Shown here: one piece after another, positions 30,901 to 38,766 of the stretch
Layout of the letters: the number at the start of each line of letters is the position of its first letter
How positions within the stretch are numbered: position 1 is the stretch's first letter
Origin: Saccharomycopsis fibuligera x Saccharomycopsis cf. fibuligera
Lineage: Eukaryota; Ascomycota; Saccharomycetes; Ascoideales; Saccharomycopsidaceae
DNA: 64,000 nucleotides
Direction of reading: 5' to 3'
Assembly (NCBI GenBank): GCA_001936135.1
Contig: CP012817.1
Span: 3,224,001-3,288,000 of the forward strand
The notes under the pieces: model-generated
The model's database searches: none
What the model saw: only the letters and a program-made list of their open reading frames with translations
Told to the model about the DNA's origin: nothing
Translations under genes and position numbers: made by a program

Positions 30901-31974
30901 CAGGTTTCTCCAATTCAAATGACTCTGCAGCTATCGCCTAATTTCAGAGCATTATCGCCTACTTTGCAAGCTTTATCACCACCCTTAAATCCGTTGTCCC
31001 CCCAAGGCAAATCCACTGCTCTGAGTATTAAATCTCCAAGGCTCATGGCGCATGCGGATTATCCATTGAGTATAACTGGTGCTGAAAAAGAAACTGACAA
31101 TTCTATGCATCTTTTAAGTAAGCCGCCGATTAAACCACCTACTTATAAGCAGACCATTGGCGCTGAAGCTACCATCAATAATAAGGTTCTCAATAATTTA
31201 CTTATAGAGAATGGTGCAGAGTTAGTCAGTGCTCCTCCTCCACCAACTTACGAGGATGTAGTTAAGGAAAAAGATCAGATCAAGACTTTGAGAAGGTTTA
31301 AAAATGCAGCAATTGACGATGATGATCCCGCTGCTGACCTTGGAGAAGATAGTGATGGCGATGATGTTGCGAACCGATTTACATTCAGAGGTGGTGACCC
31401 GAATATCCCTCAAAGTGTCACTAGAGCTGCATCTCCCAGAATCACTGCTGAATCATTAAGTGGCATTTTAAGCACCAGTAACAATGGCACTTCCTCATCG
31501 ACAAAATTTTTGGGTGAAAATTCGTCGTCCATCTCCACGGGGCTTTTAAATGAAAGAGGCAGTCTCGATAATAATGCCAAAGCTTTAAGCGCAAGCGATA
31601 CTCCACTATACAATGGTCGTTCACGCTCTTCTGAAGATTCTGATATTTTTGACGATTCTACTAGCTCTTTAGCGGCAGGAGCGCCTCTTGAAAATACGGG
31701 AAACACATCAGCAACTTTTTCGAGAACTGATAAATTGCCGCTACTAACAGAATCTGAACAGCTTTCAAGTAATAGCAGTTCGCTTTCTTTGAAAAAGACC
31801 CAAACTGGCAAATACTCTAAGAAACTAAACATGAGCTTAACTAGCCTTTGGAATCCAATCAAGAATTATAATGTGACAAATAGAAAAGAGCAGGAAAAAC
31901 TTCCTGCTACTGCGGTGAATGGCATCTTTCATAATTTTGAAGACGGGTCGAAAAATGATTTAGGTTTACAATGA
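27994..31974 (+). CDS. Alpha-arrestin, Ecm21/Csr2 (Art2/Art8) type
   Basis: 1326 residues from ATG 27994; the frame is open six codons earlier but lacks an ATG. The split arrestin fold is seen as an N-domain (about 70-230: VVLRGILLFRVLKPNTKIKN, FKGDSRTNWPEG, then after a Ser-rich insertion NYIFQPGDYIYNFEESIPQS) and a C-domain (about 455-690: RLSYSILIASNSVILNSFIPI, and after an acidic/Asn insert RKHYEISIDSPISVLHPLCT). The C-terminal half is disordered with many SP sites and two PPxY motifs, KPPTYKQ and PPPTYEDV, which recruit the Rsp5/NEDD4 ubiquitin ligase. Such adaptors send plasma-membrane transporters to endocytosis. The 5' coding part is GC-rich and the 3' part AT-rich. Four CTG codons noticed, all in loops or the tail. 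Confidence 0.88.
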   Translation: MSAPVNPTDILFSVTSHDENLAPPGHAPQNIYVNQDEVIYNESLARKKTAPGNSEDAFVPSKDKDILLPYFHDSPVIETANFKAYLILAEENLFLQNEAASSRDSRRSRAQRRNLLGLAAGLTNEADSENPPVEDTNPSHSFFETRDGSEPNSAGANSPEGSNEDGSSSDADGSDLPPVVLRGILLFRVLKPNTKIKNINLNFKGDSRTNWPEGIPPKKTEFLEIEKILKRDWNFFNSHDHTLPNYNKGGASHINTLPDSAFKKDPDGLDSDNLDLNDAGGGTLASNLFSSLSAVTSNSSQKSSKKSKLFGLSRPKSMMSQLSNKASVFGKSSTSLASNVLTGVASSGKRSTEINASDAGYLEVEENYFDSQGNYIFQPGDYIYNFEESIPQSTPESVSLTFGFVNYWLNLEVARSGKFKSILRAKKKINLIRTNSSQSIEENFDPIMINKTWEDRLSYSILIASNSVILNSFIPINIRLVPTDKNVKLYKIKIFLVEILEYWCKERKVHRLEPQRKFLLLEHKPKVGTNLLKDFEDINFDNDVITDKNTIDKAASQDLSPSVKMDEKSPTPLNDRLISHLLQRNTTDNGIGQVRPTDKKKHHKKHKKSGPAQEDDEEEYISSKDFSYQLYVPETFSKFSLKLHPDTKHKNIQCHHWIKISLRLSKKVDDFELSKEANLSESGRELSRALETGAASDTSESALGPVTSNPTNGNTAHNGNGNGNGNGATNGNANNAFSTRRSSIAHSISKRKSIGGNEGNKKDVKRKHYEISIDSPISVLHPLCTQANTLLPAYDGSGLYDPYTYARKKSTGEIEILTNNNPLFPPEILGNNNLQAENALASKHISNLANDEVQIVNPLDAYKLTSQPAVENNADKSNLKSAVPTGDNYNTLDNEFQSEVTLDMISSNLYQPTAIDLDLASPQAVPMKPHNSQQLSPPPVALSPVSLARNNENIDNLLSPKTTANGDALQVSPIQMTLQLSPNFRALSPTLQALSPPLNPLSPQGKSTALSIKSPRLMAHADYPLSITGAEKETDNSMHLLSKPPIKPPTYKQTIGAEATINNKVLNNLLIENGAELVSAPPPPTYEDVVKEKDQIKTLRRFKNAAIDDDDPAADLGEDSDGDDVANRFTFRGGDPNIPQSVTRAASPRITAESLSGILSTSNNGTSSSTKFLGENSSSISTGLLNERGSLDNNAKALSASDTPLYNGRSRSSEDSDIFDDSTSSLAAGAPLENTGNTSATFSRTDKLPLLTESEQLSSNSSSLSLKKTQTGKYSKKLNMSLTSLWNPIKNYNVTNRKEQEKLPATAVNGIFHNFEDGSKNDLGLQ

Positions 31975-33083
31975 GTTCCAGTATAAGGGTACACTAAGTT
32001 GAAATATTATCTTTTTTTTTTTTTTTTTTTTTTTTGTCAACGTTCTTACCTTTCTTTCACTGTTTCCTTTTGTTAACAACTTTGCAGTTTATCTTTTCTA
32101 TCTCTGATTTTGTTGTTGTTTTTTACTACTTTTTCCTTATCTTGTTAAATTACTAGCTGTTTCTTGTTTTGTTTTTCCATCTTTCGTTTACTTACTAACT
32201 CTCAAACGGACATGACTACGGGTTTTCATTTCTTTGTTACTTAAGCTAACTGCGAGCGTACCTTTCATCCACTAGCAACCTCGTTATTTCATACCGCCAG
32301 TTGGCTTAGTTCAGTCAGTTCGCTCATTTTTAACTAATTAATAGTGCTGTTATTGTATTCTTTCAGTTTCCTTTCAATTTCGTTCATTTCAAACCTTTTA
32401 TTTTTTTTATTTTTTTTTATTTTTTTTTTTTGTTTTTTTTGTTCTACCAATCTTATTAATCTTTTATCCTTTTTTATCTGCTTTTGTTTCCTGTTTTGTT
32501 TTGTTTTTTGTCTTTGCATTTCACAATCAATCATACATGCCAAGCGAAGCAAACGTATAAAATTATTTGCTTATTTTCTTCATCTAATCTAATTTCATTT
32601 TGTACAAAACCTTTTTTTATCGACAACTCACTCGACTAATGAAAAACATAACAAAAATAATATTAATGATAAGATTTATTAAACAATTTCATAATGCGTA
32701 GTGTTATGAAATTATTGCGGTTGGTTGAAAACTGTACTGTATTTTTTTGTTTCATTTGCAATTGCAGTATCCTTTACGAGCTAGTAAGTAAGCTTTTATA
32801 CATAGTATTTGTATTTGTACATAAAATTAACACAAAAAATGACAGTTCCAAACAATCAAACAAAAAATAAAAATAAAAAATAAAAACTTTAGTAAAAAAT
32901 TTTAAAAGTTAGTTATGGGGTAAAAAGATAAGATTGAACTTGAAAAATTTTGTTCTTTTAAAAAAAACTTTTTCTAATCTTGTTTTAGTTCTAATGGTTA
33001 AGAGTACAATAGCAAGGTTTAAAAGGCTTTATGCGGCACCATACTATCATTTTGCAATTTTTTACATAATAGCTTGAATGATT
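31975..33083. other. Intergenic between convergent genes
   Basis: 1.1 kb between the stops of the arrestin and CTR9 genes. Very T-rich on the plus strand (32011-32035, 32400-32520), becoming A/T mixed later. The minus-strand open frame at 32334-32552 is Lys-rich low complexity, and the opposing one Phe-rich; neither is credible. Likely only 3' ends. Confidence 0.6.
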
Positions 33084-36000
33084 TCAAAACAAGTCATCAC
33101 CCTCATCACCATCGCTTTCACCATTTTCTTCAATATTTCCTTTTTCATCATCTTTATTACCACCATCTTGTTCTCCTTCTTGCTCTTCAGTAGCACCATT
33201 GGTAGTTATGGAAACATCTCCAGCTTCTGGTCCTTCATCATAATTGGCTTCTTCATCACTATCCTCAATAACGTCTTGAGACTTGTACTTCTTTACCAAC
33301 TTTCTCTTTTTGCCCTCTCTTTCCTCTCTATCATTTTCATCACCATCGTCTTCCAGTTTGTCAACTTTGCCTCTTTTTCTTCTACCACCGCCACTTCCCT
33401 TGGCAGATCTACTCTTCTTTTTTGTTCTTCTACTAGAACGAGCTTTACCATTACCGCCATTATCTGAGCCTGCGCCAGCACCACCATCTTCATATCCGGA
33501 TTCTTCACCATCGTCATCACCTAAAATAAAACCATCTTCATCAACTTTTTTACTCTTCTTTTTCTTTTCTTGTGCTTCCGCAAACAGGTTCCTTTCGGCT
33601 AATTCAGTAGCCCATTCAAGAGCCTTCTTTTGTAATTCTTCCCTTTCTTGTTTCAATTTTTCCTTAATACGATCCTCATTCTCCTTGTTCTTGCGTTGTT
33701 CTTCCAAGATTTTTTCTCTTTCTGCCTCCCTAATCTTCTTACCTTCAAGAATCTTATCGGCAAACTCCTTCTCGTAATTCTTTTGTACTTCGAGTTCTTT
33801 TAACAATGAGTTCTTAATTGTATTAGAACCCATCACTGCTCTTTGTTTCAAGTCTGCTGGCAAGTATGGTGGGTTTTTCAATTCTGACAAATCTTCCAAC
33901 GTCTTAATGGCAAACTCCAATCCGGTAATGGTTTTTTCAATTTCTTCTGAGGTTCTCTTATTTTTTGGCAGCTTTCTAATGAATTCAGCCACTTGAAAAT
34001 AAACAAAAGCAATATTGAATCTCAAGGATGGTAAGAGATTGGTATTAGCATTAGCATTAGTCAATTGTTGCACATATGCAATAATGAATGCCTTTTTAGA
34101 ATATTTTAACGAATTTTGTAATGCTTCTAAAGACTTTTCACCAATACCTCTACAATACCATGCTCTACCCAATAATGTAAAATATCTGCTATCAGTGTTC
34201 AAAACATGCATATTGTTCTTGTAAACTGAAAGAGCTTCTTCATTGAAAATGTCCATATCTTGATCATTTTCACTGCCATGTAACACAGAAGATTCCCCAT
34301 GACCACCAAATCTATTGACAACAATTTCGTAGCATTCAATAGCTTTACTGTATTCCTTCACATCGATGAAAACATGGCCCAAATTGATGAAAATCGATAC
34401 ATCGTTCAACGAGTCTCTGATCTTTCTAAAAATTTCTAATGCGATATCGGATTTTTTCAATTCAGAAAATACAATAGCTATACCTTGAGCAGCAAATAAA
34501 TTGTTCAGGTTAACAGATAAAACCTTTTGGTATAATTGGGCTGCTCTCATGTAGTAGTTGTTTTGCTTATTGATGTCAGCCAGGGTCATTTTGCCGCCTT
34601 TGAATTTGGCATTATTCTTAAATTCCCTAGCAAGTAAGAGATAGATGTTACCTAATGAAATCAAAGAGTAACTATCGTGGGAGTCATATTTTGTTAAAGT
34701 GTCTTTGTACAATTTTGCTTCTGGGTTTTCTGTCTTCATCGTATCTCTATAAGAAGTTAATCTCTTATTGAATTTTTTCAAAAACCATCCGTAAAAGGCA
34801 CGCACTTCCAAATTGGACTCGTATGAAAGCAAAAGAGCCTGAATATCATCATTCAATTTGTCCAAATTTTCATCAGAAGCAGTATATAAAGGATTGAGAG
34901 CCAAAATATAATATGAACGAAGCTTAGCATACATGTAATTAGGAGCGCGTACCAATATTTCATCGTAAAGCTTCTGTATGTCTCTTGTTGCCGTCATGAT
35001 TAACGACTCATCCTTCAATTCCACATCGTCTTTGTCAGTGGTTTCTTTGATAGATTCTTCAGAAAATCCCTTAGTCAACAAATCAATTTCCTTGACCCTA
35101 GCAATGTTATATTGGATAGTGGTCTTTTTATGTTCAGTTAATTCGTCAACTTGATATTGATTAGCATCCCAAGCAAGATTGAAAAAAGTCTTGGATGCAG
35201 CAAAATTGTTTTTCAAAAACTGGAAAACTCCAATATTGTTAAGAATTTCTGCAGGAATCTGCTTTTGGGACTGCTCTACCAATTTGCCGTCTTCATTCAA
35301 CACACCATTATGCAATTTGTATAATTCGACTGCTTTTTCCAAGTTATTTAATACCTTATCGACTTGATTCAAGAATTCGTAGTTTTTGGCAAGAGTCAAA
35401 TATGCGTTAATTATTACAGATTCCTTTAGTTGTAAACACAATTTCAAATAATTTGTCAAGTATTGGATGGATTTGTTAATGTTTTCAAGATTTTCCTTGG
35501 TGTTCAACGAAGGTGCTTTGGCATCACTAGCCAATGGTTTTGAAGTAGTGCTAACGGCACCTGCTTTGGTAATTTCTTCAAAATCAGAAAACACCTTTTC
35601 GTGATATAAGAGACCAAGCATGTAGTTTATTTCAACCAATTTATCCTTGTTGTCTTTTTTAAAACTTTTGTTAAGATTATTGTTGATTTCATTTTCGTAA
35701 TTCTTTATCAAATTTTCAAATATCAAAATAGATTCGTTAATATTTTTTTTGTAGTATTGAACTTGGCCAGATAAGAATTTGGAATACAAGTTATTTTTAT
35801 CAAATCTCAACGACTTGGATATTAACTGTTGAGCCCTATTAAGCAAAGAGTCTTTTGAAAGGGATTTTAGATTCTCATTTAAGTTGAATTCTTCGGTATT
35901 CTCGGTAATGGCAATGGTGAAGTAAGCTCTTGCCAACCAGAAATACAAATCTGAAATAACATTGCGTGAAAAAGATTCCAATAGATCATTTTTGTTGATA

Positions 36001-37043
36001 AATGTATCAAGTAGCTGCACCAAGAGGCCAAGATTGTTTTTCGAAAAAAGATATGAACTCAAAATGTTTAACAAAAAGGGATTCTTTTTGTACTCTTGAG
36101 ATGAAGCCCCGGTGCCGCTTAATCTAGAGCCATTATAGAACTTGGCTACAACTTGGATAGCTCCGGTATATTTCTCTAAAAATTCTGTATCTGTTAATGA
36201 TTCGTTGAATGCGTTATTGAATTTAACAATTGACAATAGTAAGTTATTGGCAAAATCATTTGGAAATAATTCTGCGGATCTTTCCCATGCATTAACTGCT
36301 GACCGAAAGTCACCAAGGAACCAAAAACATAAGCCAATACCAATTCTGGAGTCTGGTTTCAATAATGGATTCAAAATCAAAACCTGCTGAAAAATCTTTA
36401 AGGCTAAATTGTAGTTTCTTTTTTTGAATATTATCTTGGCTTTTCCGAATAAACCGTAAACATTGTTTGAGTCATTTTTCAATATTTTCTCGTACAATTC
36501 CAACAAGTCATCAAGCGCGTTTGGATTTGTCTGGGCAAATAGTACTGCCCGAGCTAAAAGAGCTTCATTGGAGACTGGATTTATCGATAATGCAGTATCA
36601 ACTTCTTCAGATGCAAATCTGAAACACGAGTCTTTCTCCTGAGCAGATTGTGCAATTCTGGATTTTCGCAAATACAACCAAGCCAAGAATATATGAAATG
36701 GGAATTTTTGGAAATTGCCGCCCTCACTGAGCTGTTGGGATTGAAAAGCAGATTTAACTGTTTCAACGGCTTGGTCGAATTTGTTTTGTAAAGCATAGGA
36801 AACGGCAACAGCCAACCAAGCTTCTTTTTTGACTCTGAATGAATTTTCCAATAACGTACAAAGCTCAGTTGGATCATCTCTCAAATCCTTTGGAATTTCA
36901 ACCGACACGATTTCATCATCGTCAACATCGGCATCTACGTCAGCCAATGGAACCTCAACGGTTTTGATGTGATGGTATTTTCTCACACGATTGTCATCTT
37001 GAAGATAGAATCTAATGGAAGAATCTGCACTATCGGAAGACAT
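33084..37043 (-). CDS. CTR9: Paf1 complex subunit Ctr9
   Basis: 1319 residues from the ATG complementary to 37041-37043 (MSSDSADSS); upstream codons in frame lack an ATG. The protein is a long array of tetratricopeptide repeats (about 45-1010), followed by a Lys/Glu-rich coiled coil (about 1070-1140) and an acidic, Gly- and Lys-rich disordered tail with a VDEDGFILGDDD segment. Recognisable Ctr9 pieces are the N-terminal IRFYLQDDNRVRKYHHIKTVEVPL, written here as IRFYLQDD plus VEVPL, and LKNPPYLPADLKQRAVMGSN near the C-terminus. Ctr9 is the scaffold of the Paf1 complex, which travels with RNA polymerase II and promotes histone H2B ubiquitylation and H3K4/K36 methylation. A CTG codon at 33969-33971 (residue 1025) is in RK-L-PKNKRT. 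Convergent with the arrestin gene. Confidence 0.93.
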   Translation of the reverse strand: MSSDSADSSIRFYLQDDNRVRKYHHIKTVEVPLADVDADVDDDEIVSVEIPKDLRDDPTELCTLLENSFRVKKEAWLAVAVSYALQNKFDQAVETVKSAFQSQQLSEGGNFQKFPFHIFLAWLYLRKSRIAQSAQEKDSCFRFASEEVDTALSINPVSNEALLARAVLFAQTNPNALDDLLELYEKILKNDSNNVYGLFGKAKIIFKKRNYNLALKIFQQVLILNPLLKPDSRIGIGLCFWFLGDFRSAVNAWERSAELFPNDFANNLLLSIVKFNNAFNESLTDTEFLEKYTGAIQVVAKFYNGSRLSGTGASSQEYKKNPFLLNILSSYLFSKNNLGLLVQLLDTFINKNDLLESFSRNVISDLYFWLARAYFTIAITENTEEFNLNENLKSLSKDSLLNRAQQLISKSLRFDKNNLYSKFLSGQVQYYKKNINESILIFENLIKNYENEINNNLNKSFKKDNKDKLVEINYMLGLLYHEKVFSDFEEITKAGAVSTTSKPLASDAKAPSLNTKENLENINKSIQYLTNYLKLCLQLKESVIINAYLTLAKNYEFLNQVDKVLNNLEKAVELYKLHNGVLNEDGKLVEQSQKQIPAEILNNIGVFQFLKNNFAASKTFFNLAWDANQYQVDELTEHKKTTIQYNIARVKEIDLLTKGFSEESIKETTDKDDVELKDESLIMTATRDIQKLYDEILVRAPNYMYAKLRSYYILALNPLYTASDENLDKLNDDIQALLLSYESNLEVRAFYGWFLKKFNKRLTSYRDTMKTENPEAKLYKDTLTKYDSHDSYSLISLGNIYLLLAREFKNNAKFKGGKMTLADINKQNNYYMRAAQLYQKVLSVNLNNLFAAQGIAIVFSELKKSDIALEIFRKIRDSLNDVSIFINLGHVFIDVKEYSKAIECYEIVVNRFGGHGESSVLHGSENDQDMDIFNEEALSVYKNNMHVLNTDSRYFTLLGRAWYCRGIGEKSLEALQNSLKYSKKAFIIAYVQQLTNANANTNLLPSLRFNIAFVYFQVAEFIRKLPKNKRTSEEIEKTITGLEFAIKTLEDLSELKNPPYLPADLKQRAVMGSNTIKNSLLKELEVQKNYEKEFADKILEGKKIREAEREKILEEQRKNKENEDRIKEKLKQEREELQKKALEWATELAERNLFAEAQEKKKKSKKVDEDGFILGDDDGEESGYEDGGAGAGSDNGGNGKARSSRRTKKKSRSAKGSGGGRRKRGKVDKLEDDGDENDREEREGKKRKLVKKYKSQDVIEDSDEEANYDEGPEAGDVSITTNGATEEQEGEQDGGNKDDEKGNIEENGESDGDEGDDLF

Positions 37044-37535
37044 TGTGATTGTTGCCCTCTGATGAGATGGATTCCTTAGCGAATGAGGGACGAACACACT
37101 GCAATATTTTTATGCTGTTCAGTTGACGATTTTCGTTCAGCTTTTTTGTTTTTAGATTTCTCAATCTGATATCATCCACGGTTGCGGGCGATGGGGCTGC
37201 ATGATGATATGTGCATGATGATGCATAGTATATCAATTTTAACTCATTTTACTCAGACGTATTTCATCGAAAGCATCTTTGAAAGCGTGCAAAGGACGCT
37301 ACAAGAGGTATTTTTTTAAGGTATTAACATGGTGTTGCGTAAGACCTTTTTAAGTTGCCTGAGAGTTTTATGTTCTTGCGTGCGTCCTGTGTGCCTGATA
37401 CATAACAAAAAAAAAAGTTATTAAACAATTTGTCTCATTAAAAAAACAGAGCAGCAAGCAAAACAAAACAAAAAAAGTCAAACAAATTCCATCAGTGCAT
37501 TAAAAATAACAGCTATTTACATCGAAGTGGGTCCT
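37044..37535. other. Intergenic, CTR9 promoter side
   Basis: 492 bases between the CTR9 start and the stop of the small membrane-protein gene. AT-rich, nothing else recognised. Confidence 0.55.
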
Positions 37536-38030
37536 TTATGGAAGCATATCGTTCTTTTTCTGACCTCCTTGCTGATTTCTAATCTGCTCCAAACGTTGCT
37601 GGTACTCAATGGCCCGCTGCTTGTCTTCTTCAGCAATCAAATCGTCAATATCATAGTCGAACTCGTTCGGGTCATCATCCTTTTCCGATTTTTGCGCAAA
37701 CCGTCTTTGTCTCAATACTCTTTCGTGGTTGTCCAACGCATCAGTTTTGAATGATATAGGAATATTCACATTTTCCAATCTTTCCTTGAGCAACTGACGT
37801 TTGGATTTGGCTTCCAAATCTTCACTGTTTATTTTGTCGTATTCATCTGGAGGAACATAGCCGGTGTAATCAGATGTTGTAGCAGTGGACTCATCTTTAT
37901 ATTCTTCATTTTCCTTTTTTTTGGAAGCATTCTTGTCAATCTCAAATTTACCAATGCCAGAAAGCGTAGGCAATGCCACGGTGAACACTACTACTATAAT
38001 AAAAAGCAACAAAAAAAGCAAAATACCCAT
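37536..38030 (-). CDS. Small single-pass membrane protein, function unknown
   Basis: 164 residues from the ATG complementary to 38028-38030. An N-terminal hydrophobic helix (about 3-24, GILLFLLLFIIVVVFTVALP) is followed by a wholly hydrophilic, charged region with predicted helix (AKSKRQLLKERLEN, DNHERVLRQRRFAQK, DDLIAEEDKQRAIEYQQRLEQI). This fits a type III or signal-anchored protein with a cytosolic tail, perhaps in the ER. I do not recognise the family. Regular codon use, no repeats and a compact ORF with its own promoter side support a real gene. It lies head to tail with CTR9 on the same strand and divergent from the GH85 gene. Confidence 0.7.
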   Translation of the reverse strand: MGILLFLLLFIIVVVFTVALPTLSGIGKFEIDKNASKKKENEEYKDESTATTSDYTGYVPPDEYDKINSEDLEAKSKRQLLKERLENVNIPISFKTDALDNHERVLRQRRFAQKSEKDDDPNEFDYDIDDLIAEEDKQRAIEYQQRLEQIRNQQGGQKKNDMLP

Positions 38031-38766
38031 TCTGGAGTGTCAACTTATTTAACAGATTGAGGTTCGGCTAGGGCTGGAAAGCTTGAAAGATACAACTGGG
38101 GTAGTAGTAGTAGTGTATTAATATAGAGTCCCGGCTACTCCACTGGAGAAAAAACAGCTTGAATCGGTTTTGTATATCATAATCACGTGCTCTTGGAGCA
38201 AGAAAAATAGCTGCAGATACTAACTCTCCAGTAAGTATACTGATCAGCTTTCCATTATTCTTTCATTTCCACCTTTCCAATACGAATCTAAGCCAACTAA
38301 AGATGTCAAGCTTGGACATATCAATTTTGCCAAAAATAGCTGGTATTTGCGAAATTTAAAAATGTGCCATTGCTCTATTGCGACAAGTTTGATTGCCAGA
38401 AAAAAAATATTTTATCTTTACAGACTTCCACGATAAAAATTATCTTGGTCTGGAGCCTTAATATTCTCTAGTATTTCAATCTGAGTGAATGTAGTTCATA
38501 CTAAACGCTCAATGATTTTGTTGTGGCACTGGTGCCAACTTGTGTCTTTGCTAGTGATTCAACTGCTGGCTCTTATGTAGCAGTTTGACATATGCCCTGG
38601 ATCAAGCTCCGTTAGGCAGGGTAAATATGCTTATTTTTGTTTGAGATGCTCATCGCACAGTACCTCAAGATAACAACAATAACCGTGCCCGCTCCCCTTT
38701 TGCCTTCAAGGCTCTTGCGGTTCAGACACCGATGATCAAGGGTCCTCTACAATTCAAATCAACATA
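38031..38766. other. Divergent promoter region
   Basis: 736 bases between the starts of the small membrane-protein gene and the GH85 gene. It contains AGTAGTAGTAG (about 38101-38112), CACGTG-like ATCACGTGCT (about 38181-38190; an E-box core that may bind bHLH factors) and A/T runs. No gene seen. Confidence 0.5.

Noticed and set aside
32334-32592. Opposing Lys-rich and Phe-rich frames between arrestin and CTR9
   Set aside because: Translation of T-rich simple sequence; shadows of each other.
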